This document shows, piece by piece, positions 1-6,036 of a stretch of DNA of 29,292 nt. The position numbers were made by a program, and so were the translations under genes. Position 1 is the first letter of the stretch, and every line of letters starts with the position of its first letter. The notes below the pieces were generated by a model that did no database searches, was not told the origin of the DNA, and saw nothing but the letters and a program-made list of their open reading frames with translations. The DNA comes from a virus, in IMG/VR virus record IMGVR_UViG_3300046011_008708, positions 1 to 29,292 of that record; one strand, 5' to 3'.

Positions 1-82
1 CACTCTGGTGTTGTTGCGGGGGCTGTTGGCGGTGGGTCACTCGCCGGGGCAATGAGGGGCTCTCGGTGGTCTCGGGGAGCAT
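1..82 (-). CDS. possible start of a Pro/Gln-rich protein, cut by the window edge
   Basis: An ATG at 82 follows AAGGACACC, a plausible ribosome-binding site, and opens a frame running off the left edge. The 27 visible codons are rich in Pro, Gln, Arg and Ser and match nothing I recognise. Base composition at the left end is more G/C-rich than the rest of the window, so this may be a chance frame or the beginning of a gene of different origin. Confidence 0.3.
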   Translation of the reverse strand, partial: MLPETTESPSLPRRVTHRQQPPQQHQS

Positions 83-222
83 GGTGTCCTTCGGTGGTTG
101 GTGAGGCGCTGGTCGGTGGAGGTGATGGGCGCGAGGGCCCTAGCCCCAACGCGAGGTGAGGGCAACGGTTGATTGAAAACCCATTGATTCGGCGAAATGG
201 TACCCGGTTCTCTTTCTGGTTG
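83..222. other. intergenic gap, G-rich
   Basis: I see no frame with a good start, no copy of the phage promoter and no terminator. The stretch is unusually G/C-rich for this window and contains the palindrome GGGCCC near 137. Confidence 0.4.
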
Positions 223-441
223 TCAGTAAAGTTCAGCAATCAAGGGATCGTTGCAGGTGATCTTTAGGACGTGTGGATACATGTAAGAGACGTGGTACTC
301 AGGTGGCAAGAGACGGATCTCCTGCAGTGCTCGGTTCACTTCTTCCTGAGTCCCATTGAGGAGCCTAATACGACGGCCATAGTCAGTCTCGGTACTCGTG
401 GACGATTCATTTAGAGTATCGGTGTCGTGCCTACCAGTCAT
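223..441 (-). CDS. hypothetical protein, 72 residues
   Basis: ATG start at 441, 18 bases downstream of the stop of the preceding frame (460-819) on the same strand. The N-terminal 25 residues are polar (Thr/Ser/Asp/Glu) and probably disordered. The rest, from about residue 25, looks like a small folded domain with alternating hydrophobic residues (RIRLLNG, ALQEIRLLPPEYHVSYMYP). No clear ribosome-binding site precedes the ATG, so translation may be coupled to the upstream gene. I do not recognise the family. Confidence 0.6.
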   Translation of the reverse strand: MTGRHDTDTLNESSTSTETDYGRRIRLLNGTQEEVNRALQEIRLLPPEYHVSYMYPHVLKITCNDPLIAELY

Positions 442-459
442 GGTGTGAGGCTTTACAGC

Positions 460-819
460 TTACAGAAAGATATGAAGACGACTAGCGAGGGTTTCTACCT
501 GCTTTCTACTGAGGTCTACTTCTAGGAAGATTTTAAGGATTTGTTGGTTCTCTTCCGGGAAGAGGGTGGTGATCTCGGTGACCAGTTGCGCGAAGCTCTT
601 GGGTGGGAGGGACTGTACGTGGACGGCAGTCTTGTCGAAGTAGGAGGTGCCGCAGAAGCCGGCCTTGCGGCCGGTTACTGGGTCTGCGAGGTGGACGAGA
701 CCATGAGAGAGTCCTGGTTCGTCGTACCAGAGCTCACCGTCGACTGGGCGGACCTCGTGAGCTTGTCCCTGAATGGGGATAGAGAAGATCGTCTGTTGAC
801 AGAGATGCGGCGGCTTCAG
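460..819 (-). CDS. hypothetical protein, 119 residues, apparent CTG start
   Basis: An open frame of 120 codons fills the space between the 816-1193 gene and the 223-441 gene, with codon use like its neighbours. It has no in-frame ATG, GTG or TTG. The best start is CTG at 819, seven bases after GGAGG and overlapping the upstream TGA as CTGA, the same coupling geometry as the many ATGA overlaps here. The product begins MKPPHLCQQTIFSIPIQ if CTG is read as Met; it has a central part with WYDEPGLSHGLVHLADP and a helical, charged C-terminus. No family recognised. Alternatives are a sequencing error in a normal start codon or a decayed gene. The plus-strand frame over 541-933 is judged a shadow of this one. 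Confidence 0.6.
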   Translation of the reverse strand: MKPPHLCQQTIFSIPIQGQAHEVRPVDGELWYDEPGLSHGLVHLADPVTGRKAGFCGTSYFDKTAVHVQSLPPKSFAQLVTEITTLFPEENQQILKIFLEVDLSRKQVETLASRLHIFL

Positions 820-1193
820 CGCGTGACCTCCAGGCTGTCAAGGAACTTAGTCTTCAGGTTATGGCTCGAACCAACGTGCCTCAGCGCTTCACGAAGATAT
901 TCGGTGGTGAAGGGCGTCAGTCCAGCGTCGTGAACGGATTGAAGATCGCCGAGCAACCTGACTTGACGCTTCATGAACGACGGAAGCTGATTGCCGAACC
1001 GCCTGACCAAGGCGGCCGCGGTCAGCATCTCCATGTCCGTGCTGTAGTCGTCATCGGGAATCAGGCATCCGACAGCGCACGTAGAACCGTCGGCGCCTCG
1101 GTACATACACCTCTCACTCCGTCCTCCGACAGCTTTGTGTCCTTGGGCGAACAGGTGTCGAGCTACGAACTCGAAGGTCTCTTGCTGTTTCAT
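816..1193 (-). CDS. conserved phage-type small protein with CAVG motif
   Basis: The ATG at 1193 is preceded by GGAGG at good spacing; an upstream in-frame start at 1232 lies inside the neighbouring gene and is rejected. The 125-residue product starts MKQQETFEFVARHLFAQG and has a central GSTCAVGCLIPDDDYS segment followed by helices. Short proteins with a Cys-Ala-x-Gly turn followed by acidic residues are common in tailed-phage accessory regions and have no known function. The CIMGH segment of the 2216-2536 gene is loosely similar, so the two may be distant relatives. It is the second gene of the operon driven by the promoter at 1523-1550. Confidence 0.8.
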   Translation of the reverse strand: MKQQETFEFVARHLFAQGHKAVGGRSERCMYRGADGSTCAVGCLIPDDDYSTDMEMLTAAALVRRFGNQLPSFMKRQVRLLGDLQSVHDAGLTPFTTEYLREALRHVGSSHNLKTKFLDSLEVTR

Positions 1194-1197
1194 GGCT

Positions 1198-1494
1198 CTA
1201 CGCCTCCTTCTTCCAGACGACCGAGAAACCATTGCCGCGGCAGATGAACAGCTCGGGAACGATCTCGCGACCCTCCTCGTTCATGCAGGCGGGCTGGTGT
1301 TCGAACTTGGCACGGGCCTCGACCTCACGGTAGCTCAGAGCACCGATGTGGCGGGTGATCTCTTCGAGAATGGCCTCCTTGGGCGGATCCTCGGCCCTGA
1401 GCACCGTCTTGACGTGCTCGTTGGTATCGCCGAAGTGCATCGGGTAGATACTGGCGCCGTAGAACACCGAAGAATTATGCAGGGTGTAGGCCAT
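1198..1494 (-). CDS. hypothetical protein, 98 residues
   Basis: ATG at 1494 after AGAGGAGAGACC, the ribosome-binding sequence this phage uses repeatedly. First gene after the promoter at 1523-1550. The product begins MAYTLHNSSVFYGASIYPMH, has a likely helical middle (EAILEEITRHIGALSYREVE) and two Cys residues (ACMNEE and FICRG). I do not recognise it. The gene behind it follows within five bases, so the two are probably co-translated. Confidence 0.75.
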   Translation of the reverse strand: MAYTLHNSSVFYGASIYPMHFGDTNEHVKTVLRAEDPPKEAILEEITRHIGALSYREVEARAKFEHQPACMNEEGREIVPELFICRGNGFSVVWKKEA

Positions 1495-1522
1495 CTAGGT
1501 CTCTCCTCTATCTGACTGTCTG

Positions 1523-1550
1523 ATCCTATCACGCCGATCGGCGTTGTAAA
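1523..1550 (-). promoter_or_regulatory. early-type promoter P1
   Basis: On the minus strand: TTTACA (-35, 1545-1550), a 16-base spacer, TAGGAT (-10, 1523-1528) preceded by TG one base upstream (extended -10). The spacer contains the palindrome CGCCGATCGGCG. Drives the 1198-1494 and downstream genes. Confidence 0.85.
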
Positions 1551-1553
1551 CTG

Positions 1554-2120
1554 CTAAAGTGTGGTGGGCATCTGCGCCCAGATCAGTTGGAACAGCTCGT
1601 TCTGACGACCGAAGGCTTCGGCTTCCCAAGGCAGCTCGCGATAGGCGGTGCCGAATCCCGAATAGGCGGCGCTCGGCGCTTGGTGGACTTCACCGTTCCA
1701 GCGACGGACCCACTCGTACGTGGGGAATCCGTTCTTGCTCGTGCCGGTCCTCTCGTACTGGATATCCAGCCGACCCTCGTGGTGCTGTTCGGCGTGGACC
1801 AGCTCGTGGCACAGGGTGGTCAAGATCGAGATATGACCGCCATGGAGAGCGGCGGCTTTTTGCGCTCGCCTGATGTCGATCTCGATCACATGCTTACCGT
1901 GCATGATACGGTGGTTTCCCTGTTCTCCACGGGTGCGAATTCGGCAGAGACGGACCGTGATGTCTTCAGGGAAAGAGAGATGTTCGCGGAGAGCCGTGAT
2001 CGCCTGCTGGACCAGCATGGCGCAGAAATCCGGCGCTTGACCGTTGTCCTTGTGGTGGAAGCTGGAGGCGACCATCACGTTCTTGGCGAAAGGCTTATCG
2101 GTGTTTTTGACTTTGATCAT
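1554..2120 (-). CDS. HExxH zinc-metalloprotein, SprT/M48-like by motif
   Basis: 188 residues from ATG at 2120. The HELVHAEQ segment places His105, Glu106 and His109 in a HExxH zinc-binding and catalytic motif, preceded by a hydrophobic helix (ISILTTLC). A later PWEAEAFGRQ segment (about 164-173) could supply a third acidic ligand, as in several minimal metallopeptidases where the second helix carries Glu. There is no signal peptide, so it should act in the infected cell. HExxH proteins of this size with a PWExEA follow-up are often annotated SprT-like or as phage metallopeptidases; substrate unknown. It is the only gene between promoters P2 and P1, so it probably forms its own transcription unit. 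Confidence 0.8.
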   Translation of the reverse strand: MIKVKNTDKPFAKNVMVASSFHHKDNGQAPDFCAMLVQQAITALREHLSFPEDITVRLCRIRTRGEQGNHRIMHGKHVIEIDIRRAQKAAALHGGHISILTTLCHELVHAEQHHEGRLDIQYERTGTSKNGFPTYEWVRRWNGEVHQAPSAAYSGFGTAYRELPWEAEAFGRQNELFQLIWAQMPTTL

Positions 2121-2147
2121 TGGGCTCTCTCCTTCTCCAATATGAAC

Positions 2148-2175
2148 ATCCTAACACACGGAGAGGGGATGTAAA
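2148..2175 (-). promoter_or_regulatory. early-type promoter P2
   Basis: TTTACA (2170-2175), 16-base spacer, TAGGAT (2148-2153) with TG upstream (TGTTAGGAT). The leader after it reads TTCATATTGGAGA, shared with P8 and P10. Drives the 1554-2120 metalloprotein gene. Confidence 0.85.
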
Positions 2176-2215
2176 CAGTCTCCGTGCATTATTTTTCACG
2201 TGAAGGGAGAGGCGC

Positions 2216-2536
2216 CTACGCGTCGGGGTAGAGGACGTGGGCCCAGGTACGGAAGTTACCGCCGTCGATCAGCACCTTGAGGTAGTGGATCGCCTGCTGA
2301 CGGTCGGGTATCGGAACATCCATAGAACACAGCGATTCCCAGTACGAGATCTCGCGGTACTGATCTTCGGTCAGACCGAGCCATTCCAGCACTTCGGAAG
2401 TCGAGACCCAATTGGCGTTACGATCGATAAGACGTCGGGCATGGCCCATGATGCAGATGCCGTTCGAACTCATACTGAACAGATTGGAACGGTCCTCGAT
2501 GCTGGCGAGGACTTTACCCAGATTGTCGGTGTTCAT
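2216..2536 (-). CDS. small protein with CIMGH motif, possibly DUF6197-like
   Basis: 106 residues, ATG at 2536 in an ATGA overlap with the stop of the preceding gene. The order is an N-terminal helix, SSNGICIMGHARRLIDR (about 23-39), a predicted helical segment with LGLTEDQYREISYWES, and a C-terminal YLKVLIDGG helix. The Cys-x-x-Gly-His/Ala loop followed by LGLT recalls small phage and actinobacterial proteins of unknown role. Third gene of the operon starting at promoter P3. Family assignment is tentative. Confidence 0.75.
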   Translation of the reverse strand: MNTDNLGKVLASIEDRSNLFSMSSNGICIMGHARRLIDRNANWVSTSEVLEWLGLTEDQYREISYWESLCSMDVPIPDRQQAIHYLKVLIDGGNFRTWAHVLYPDA

Positions 2537-2814
2537 TGGTATTCTACGTTCTCAATGAGCTCTTCAACTGCTTTCGTGAAGCGATCCACGGTGTCCAGGG
2601 GTACCTTAGGGTCCAACCATAGGATAGTGTCTCCACGTCGAACTCGGATGCGTCCAGATTCTCCGACCGGTCCGTGGTACCGGCTCGAGAAGACCAAGAA
2701 CGGCTTGCCGTCTTTGACGCCGGCTGCGTACATGACTTTGCCCTGACCGAAGTGGAACTCGTTGGGACGCCCATGGATGAGGACGTGAAGTGCGTCGAGA
2801 AACCGGCGGATCAT
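2533..2814 (-). CDS. hypothetical protein, 93 residues
   Basis: Start taken at ATG 2814, which overlaps the upstream stop as ATGA; an in-frame start at 2847 would overlap the previous gene by 37 bases. The product begins MIRRFLDALHVLIHGRPNEF and is rich in beta-type stretches (GKPFLVFSSRYHGPVG, RIRVRRGDTILWLDP), ending in an acidic helix. Unrecognised; translationally coupled on both sides. Confidence 0.7.
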   Translation of the reverse strand: MIRRFLDALHVLIHGRPNEFHFGQGKVMYAAGVKDGKPFLVFSSRYHGPVGESGRIRVRRGDTILWLDPKVPLDTVDRFTKAVEELIENVEYQ

Positions 2815-3059
2815 TGGAACCCCAGCGAACGGAGGGCTTGACGGCACGCGACCGACCGAGTCGGTTCGCCGTAGAAGCTGTCGACAAGATCGAAGAACGA
2901 CTCGGTGCTGGAGCCGACCAGGAACTGGATGATCTCCAGCGCCTCTTCGTCGGACTCCGGCATGGCGACCAGCTTGAGGTCTTCGGAATCGAGGTCACCA
3001 TAGACCAGGGCGTCCGTGGTCTCGATGGTGTGGAATTTGGCGGATTCGAAAACGAACAT
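2811..3059 (-). CDS. hypothetical protein, 82 residues
   Basis: ATG at 3059 after AGAGGAGAG and first in the operon from promoter P3. The product is acidic: a short N-terminal beta part (FVFESAKFHTIETTDALVYG) followed by helices with PESDEEALEIIQFLVG. Unrecognised. Confidence 0.7.
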   Translation of the reverse strand: MFVFESAKFHTIETTDALVYGDLDSEDLKLVAMPESDEEALEIIQFLVGSSTESFFDLVDSFYGEPTRSVACRQALRSLGFQ

Positions 3060-3081
3060 GTGACTCTCCTCTGTTATGCAG

Positions 3082-3109
3082 ATCCTATCACGACGGGAGG
3101 CCGCGTAAA
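3082..3109 (-). promoter_or_regulatory. early-type promoter P3
   Basis: TTTACG (3104-3109), 16-base spacer, TAGGAT (3082-3087) in TGATAGGAT. One mismatch in the -35. Drives the three-gene block 2216-3059. Confidence 0.8.
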
Positions 3110-3168
3110 CGACTTTTTAGCGGCCGTCGAAAGAAAGTTCGGACAGGAAGCCGATGTCATGAATTGTA

Positions 3169-3205
3169 GAGACATGCACTGTCTCCGGTTCCCTGCACCT
3201 GGCGT
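3169..3205 (-). repeat. copy C of the CGCCAGGTGCAGGGA structured repeat
   Basis: Read on the minus strand, ACGCCAGGTGCAGGGA (3205-3190) is followed by a perfect small hairpin GAGACA-GTGCA-TGTCTC (3185-3169). Two further copies lie at 4482-4543 and 23816-23869. Here the right half of the large inverted repeat is missing. The repeat starts inside the stop codon of the 3205-3360 gene. Confidence 0.75.
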
Positions 3206-3360
3206 CATCGGTCTTTACGGGCTTCACGTTCCCAGCCATCGTACCAGCAGCACGACTTCTCGTCATCCTTTCCGACATAGGGGTTGGCAGAGTCCGATTG
3301 GCCATTGCGGTAGGCTTGAGCGCCTTGCGCCTCGATGGCCTTCGCTTGGGTGGTGGTCAT
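3205..3360 (-). CDS. ribosome modulation factor-like protein
   Basis: A 51-residue frame from ATG 3360, after AGAGGAGAGACGCCC and the promoter P4. The product is hydrophilic. Residues 13-34 (QGAQAYRNG ... SANPYVG) and 39-50 (WYDGWEREARKD) reproduce the RMF signature: a Gly-x-x-Ala-Tyr-x-x-Gly turn, an Asn/Cys-Pro-Tyr element, then Trp-x-x-Gly-Trp followed by an Ala/Asp-rich tail. Bacterial RMF binds the 30S anti-Shine-Dalgarno region and causes 70S dimerisation; many phages carry short RMF-like proteins with the same core. Whether this one binds ribosomes is inference. Its stop codon lies at the first base of a repeat copy, so the original C-terminus may have been changed by that element. Confidence 0.72.
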   Translation of the reverse strand: MTTTQAKAIEAQGAQAYRNGQSDSANPYVGKDDEKSCCWYDGWEREARKDR

Positions 3361-3388
3361 GGGCGTCTCTCCTCTTCGTGACTATCAG

Positions 3389-3417
3389 ATCCTATCACGA
3401 AGAGGAAGGGTTGTAAA
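3389..3417 (-). promoter_or_regulatory. early-type promoter P4
   Basis: TTTACA (3412-3417), TAGGAT (3389-3394) in TGATAGGAT. The spacer is 17 bases, one longer than in the other copies, and lacks the CGACCGG core. Drives the RMF-like gene. Confidence 0.8.
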
Positions 3418-3433
3418 CAACTATTTCGCGGTC

Positions 3434-3643
3434 TCAGTCGACCACCAGCTCCCAATCGCCAGTGTCGAGGTTCAGCCGGTACTTTTGTCCCTTGCCGAGA
3501 CCGAGACCGACTCCATGTTCATTGAAGGTCGAGAGCGACATGATGGCCCACGGGCCCATCCTCGTCCGACCGTCGATGAATGTGCCGACGATCGGGTAGC
3601 CGAAGTCATCGCGCACAGGAACTTTGCTGCTCCACTTTTTCAT
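3434..3643 (-). CDS. hypothetical protein, 69 residues
   Basis: ATG at 3643 four bases after the stop of the preceding gene. The sequence is beta-rich (DDFGYPIVGTFIDGRTRMGP, WAIMSLSTFNEHGVGLG, KYRLNLDTGDWELVVD), suggesting a small barrel. Second gene from promoter P5. Unrecognised. Confidence 0.7.
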   Translation of the reverse strand: MKKWSSKVPVRDDFGYPIVGTFIDGRTRMGPWAIMSLSTFNEHGVGLGLGKGQKYRLNLDTGDWELVVD

Positions 3644-3647
3644 GGGT

Positions 3648-3857
3648 CTAGGCCCTCGCGTTGGGGTTGAAGCCGAGATCCGTCATCCAGTGGCCGTTGG
3701 TTCCGCCTTGGACCGTGACCCAGCCGCCGTGTTTGGGCGACTTGATGAGCAGATTCCACCAGATTTCACTGGGGTCGAGGCGCTGGCTGAACGTGGGCTG
3801 AAGTGCCATCTTACCATCGGCGGAGTACTGGATCGGGGGAAGTTTGAGTTTGGCCAT
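3648..3857 (-). CDS. hypothetical protein, 69 residues
   Basis: Start at ATG 3857 after AGGAGAACTAC; a longer in-frame start at 3878 falls before this ribosome-binding site. The product begins MAKLKLPPIQYSADGKMA and contains IWWNLLIKSPKHGGWVTVQ. First gene from promoter P5. Unrecognised. Confidence 0.7.
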   Translation of the reverse strand: MAKLKLPPIQYSADGKMALQPTFSQRLDPSEIWWNLLIKSPKHGGWVTVQGGTNGHWMTDLGFNPNARA

Positions 3858-3884
3858 GGTAGTTCTCCTCTTCTTCACTCTCCG

Positions 3885-3912
3885 ATCCTATCACACCGAG
3901 CGGCGTTGTAAA
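3885..3912 (-). promoter_or_regulatory. early-type promoter P5
   Basis: TTTACA (3907-3912), 16-base spacer, TAGGAT (3885-3890) in TGATAGGAT. Drives 3648-3857 and 3434-3643. Confidence 0.85.
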
Positions 3913-3950
3913 CCACTATTTTGTCGTTTTGGTGCGCGAGTGCAGGTGGA

Positions 3951-4415
3951 TCAGTCCTCGTTCTCTTCGGTGTCGTCATCGGCCCAGCCGGACCAGTCAT
4001 CGTAGTCGTCGTCTTCCTCTTGGTCAGCGCCAGTCCGAATGACCAGCTCGGTCCGACCATCAGAGAACGTGAACGTCCCGTCTTCGTATTCGAAGGTGAC
4101 CTCGTTCTCGAAGGTAGTCAGTCGACCGCCGGTCTTGTAGGAGATGTTCTTGTCCTCTTCGAGGATGTCCGCATCCAGGATCATCCCGATCAGACCAGCG
4201 TCGACGCCGTAGTCGAAACCGTCGGTGCCTCGATAGGCGCCGTCTCCGTAAGCGGTGCCGTGCTGGGCGAAGACGACTCCGTCGGCGAGGGTGAAGACAC
4301 CGTCTTCGACCTCGTTTCCGGTGATGATGAGTCCGCAGACCTCATTCCATCGGCTGTCCATCGCGTAGCACAGATCGCCGATCCAGTAGGTTCCGGCAGG
4401 CATCGTGATTCTCAT
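3951..4415 (-). CDS. conserved phage/bacterial protein with YGDG...VDAG motifs
   Basis: 154 residues from ATG 4415, which follows AAGGAGAGTCAC; the frame is open further upstream but only through the repeat and promoter. Order of segments: PAGTYWIGDLCYAM (5-18), a WNEVCGLI strand, GVFTLADGVVFAQHGTAYGDG, then FDYGVDAGLIGMI, a beta segment (EVTFEYEDGTFTFSDG) and a strongly acidic tail (QEEDDDYDDWSGWADDD). The G-x-Y-x-I-G-D-x-C-Y opening with a later T-x-Y-G-D-G and V-D-A-G-x-I-G is a recurrent small-protein family in phages and bacteria with no established function. It is alone behind promoter P6. Confidence 0.8.
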   Translation of the reverse strand: MRITMPAGTYWIGDLCYAMDSRWNEVCGLIITGNEVEDGVFTLADGVVFAQHGTAYGDGAYRGTDGFDYGVDAGLIGMILDADILEEDKNISYKTGGRLTTFENEVTFEYEDGTFTFSDGRTELVIRTGADQEEDDDYDDWSGWADDDTEENED

Positions 4416-4440
4416 GTGACTCTCCTTATCTGTTGAGCCT

Positions 4441-4468
4441 ATCCTAACATGTCGGTCGGCAAAAGAAA
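4441..4468 (-). promoter_or_regulatory. divergent copy of the early-type promoter, P6
   Basis: The extended -10 TGTTAGGAT (4441-4446 core) and spacer CGACCGACA are conserved, but the -35 position (4463-4468) reads TTTCTT instead of TTTACA. Probably a weaker promoter for 3951-4415. Confidence 0.6.
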
Positions 4469-4481
4469 CAACAAAACACCA

Positions 4482-4543
4482 CAACGCCAGGTTTAGGGAT
4501 TGTATGTCTATACGACACACCGGCATCCCTGCACCTGGCGTTG
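4482..4543 (-). repeat. copy A of the structured repeat, full inverted repeat
   Basis: Arms 4482-4492 and 4533-4543 pair perfectly over 11 bases; after a 2x2 internal loop, 4495-4500 pairs with 4525-4530. The right arm (minus reading AACGCCAGGTGCAGGGA) is the sequence conserved in copies B and C. The loop holds a small TGTC-GTATA-GACA hairpin. It sits between the end of the 4570-4767 gene and promoter P6. There is no following T-run, so it is not a standard terminator. Confidence 0.8.
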
Positions 4544-4569
4544 AATTTTCTCGGTTTCTGCGTGGAAGG

Positions 4570-4767
4570 CTAGTCTCTTGCGACCAGCTTTTGATCGGCG
4601 CCGTCGTACTTCTGGCGCTTGGCCTCATCATGGTCCATGATGGAGATGTTCGGATGGTTGTGCAGACCTTGCTGCTTTAGATAAGCGTGGGCGCTATCTT
4701 TTGACGCGTAGGTCCGACCGTGTCCAATGCGGCATTTCAGTTTGTGGTTCACAGTGATGTAGGGCAT
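4570..4767 (-). CDS. hypothetical basic protein, 65 residues
   Basis: ATG at 4767 after CAGGAGAATCGC. The product is basic and His-rich (TVNHKLKCRIGHGRTYASK, HAYLKQQGLHNHPNISIMDH). Last gene of the unit from promoter P7; copy A of the structured repeat follows 27 bases after its stop. Unrecognised. Confidence 0.7.
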   Translation of the reverse strand: MPYITVNHKLKCRIGHGRTYASKDSAHAYLKQQGLHNHPNISIMDHDEAKRQKYDGADQKLVARD

Positions 4768-4805
4768 GCGATTCTCCTGATGCGATCCCTCTATCTATTC
4801 TTTTT

Positions 4806-5204
4806 CTACAGGTCGTCAGCGGTGATCAGACCGCGCGCAGGAAGACCGTTAGCGAGCCCCGTAATGTACTCGACCAGGCTATCGATGGCGTCGTCCTCGG
4901 CGTCCGCGTTCTGCAGCGGCGTGGCATGCTCAGAGAAGACGCTCGAGAGAATCTCTTCGAATGAACCATCGAAGCGCACCGGCACTCCGTAGAGGTGCTC
5001 GAAGAGCTCGTTGTAGACGCTAGTATCGATTTCCTCGAAGGTCATCGGCGGAACGTCTTGGCGCATCGAGAGCCAGCCGTCGAAGTCCGTCTCGACTAGG
5101 CGGAACCGAAGCTGGAAGCGAATCCAACCCTCCTGGGTGTCGAAGCGCTGAACGTCGACTGTTCCACGGTCGGGAGTCGTGACACGAATCAGTTTGTAGG
5201 CCAT
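4806..5204 (-). CDS. hypothetical protein, 132 residues
   Basis: ATG at 5204 after AGAGAGGTTCCC; the frame stays open into the promoter but that part is not counted. Beta-type N-terminus (MAYKLIRVTTPDRGTVDVQR), a middle with WIRFQLRFRLVETDFDGW, and an acidic helical C-terminus (ADAEDDAIDSLVEYITGLA). First gene after promoter P7. Unrecognised. Confidence 0.75.
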   Translation of the reverse strand: MAYKLIRVTTPDRGTVDVQRFDTQEGWIRFQLRFRLVETDFDGWLSMRQDVPPMTFEEIDTSVYNELFEHLYGVPVRFDGSFEEILSSVFSEHATPLQNADAEDDAIDSLVEYITGLANGLPARGLITADDL

Positions 5205-5230
5205 GGGAACCTCTCTTATTTGACTCTCCG

Positions 5231-5258
5231 ATCCTATCATACCGGTCGTGTCTGTAAA
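5231..5258 (-). promoter_or_regulatory. early-type promoter P7
   Basis: TTTACA (5253-5258), 16-base spacer with CGACCGG, TAGGAT (5231-5236) in TGATAGGAT. Drives 4806-5204 and 4570-4767. Confidence 0.85.
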
Positions 5259-5267
5259 CACGAAAGT

Positions 5268-5300
5268 GGCCCCAAGTCCGTTTTTCTTGGACTTGGGGCC
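5268..5300 (-). terminator. strong hairpin, probable transcription end or barrier
   Basis: Perfect 12-base inverted repeat GGCCCCAAGTCC / GGACTTGGGGCC with a 9-base loop rich in A (minus) or T (plus). It lies between the end of the 5349-5894 unit and promoter P7. No T-run follows on either strand, so a factor-independent terminator is not certain; a 3'-end-stabilising hairpin is also possible. Confidence 0.6.
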
Positions 5301-5305
5301 ATCGT

Positions 5306-5342
5306 CCCAGCGATCTGGAGGAGAGGAGAGAGGATCGCTGGG
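5306..5342 (-). repeat. hairpin with pyrimidine loop antisense to the phage ribosome-binding sequence
   Basis: Arms 5306-5315 and 5333-5342 (CCCAGCGATC / GATCGCTGGG) pair perfectly. The 17-base loop on the minus-strand transcript is CTCTCTCCTCTCCTCCA, whose complement contains AGAGGAGAGAG, the ribosome-binding sequence used before several genes here (for example at 6589, 6945, 3360 and 1494). It lies just after the stop of the 5349-5894 gene. Confidence 0.65.
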
Positions 5343-5348
5343 GTTGTT

Positions 5349-5894
5349 CTAGACGGACTTGAGAGCCTCGTACAGAGTGATGAGCGAATGGTCCTCGAGA
5401 CTGTTGAGGGTTCCAACCGCGGTGCCGACTTCCATCTTGCCTTCGGCGAAGTAAGAGTTGGCGACGTCCTTGACGATTCGACGGATGACATCGATCTTGT
5501 CTGCGTCCTGGAGCTCCGAGTCGCAGATGGCGTTCATCGTGTCTTCAGCACTCTTGCCGCCCTGGACGACCCATCCCCAGTCAGAGATGATGTCCTCATC
5601 GTTGCCCCAGACCAGGAAAACCCAGCCGACTTGACGAGGGGCTCCGTTGTCGGGCTCCTTGTCGAAGACATAGATGCGGTCCGAGTCGGTCTCACCCAAT
5701 GCATCCCAGGCGGCATCAAAGGAGTCCGTTTCCGGGTACATCTCTTCGCCATCGTCGACACGGAGGGTGAAGCCCATCCGGAGAATTCGGTTGACCACCA
5801 TCCTGGCGATCGACTGCTCACGATTGTGACGGCTGGACTCAGCGGCGCCGTATTTCGTGCGGAGTTCGGCGATTCGTTCAGAAGTCATGTACAT
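5349..5894 (-). CDS. hypothetical acidic protein, 181 residues
   Basis: ATG at 5894 after GGAGGACTAAGCC; a second ATG two codons in is possible. An N-terminal helix (SERIAELRTKYGAAESS) leads to an alpha/beta middle with IYVFDKEPDNGAPRQVGWVF, LVWGNDEDIISDWGWVV, and a helical C-terminal third (VIRRIVKDVANSYFAEGKM). Many Trp and acidic residues. Unrecognised; second gene from promoter P8, followed by two hairpins. Confidence 0.75.
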   Translation of the reverse strand: MYMTSERIAELRTKYGAAESSRHNREQSIARMVVNRILRMGFTLRVDDGEEMYPETDSFDAAWDALGETDSDRIYVFDKEPDNGAPRQVGWVFLVWGNDEDIISDWGWVVQGGKSAEDTMNAICDSELQDADKIDVIRRIVKDVANSYFAEGKMEVGTAVGTLNSLEDHSLITLYEALKSV

Positions 5895-5897
5895 GGC

Positions 5898-6008
5898 TTA
5901 GTCCTCCAGAGCCAGACAGGCGAGGGTGATTTCGATGGGATCATAGCCCATTTGAACGAGCTGCCAGTCGGCCAGCATTCGAAGCTCTTCGAGTTTCCTT
6001 CGAGTCAT
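5898..6008 (-). CDS. small protein, 36 residues
   Basis: A 37-codon frame from ATG 6008 preceded by AAGGAGAATATC, a very good ribosome-binding site. The product starts MTRRKLEELRMLADWQLVQM and ends with a hydrophobic ITLACLALED. Its stop lies four bases before the ATG of the next gene, and it is the first gene after promoter P8. Length and amphipathic pattern suggest a single helix; no function recognised. Confidence 0.65.
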   Translation of the reverse strand: MTRRKLEELRMLADWQLVQMGYDPIEITLACLALED

Positions 6009-6036
6009 GATATTCTCCTTGATCTCCAATATGAAC

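Noticed and set aside
541-933. Plus-strand frame of 130 codons
   Set aside because: It starts at TTG without a ribosome-binding site, overlaps two minus-strand genes and lies opposite the better-supported 460-819 frame.
3117-3305. Minus-strand frame of 62 codons
   Set aside because: It overlaps the RMF-like gene in another frame and runs through the repeat copy; no ribosome-binding site.
4482-4543. Rho-independent terminator at the large hairpin
   Set aside because: The stem is strong but no run of T follows on either strand; the repeat interpretation fits better with the other copies.
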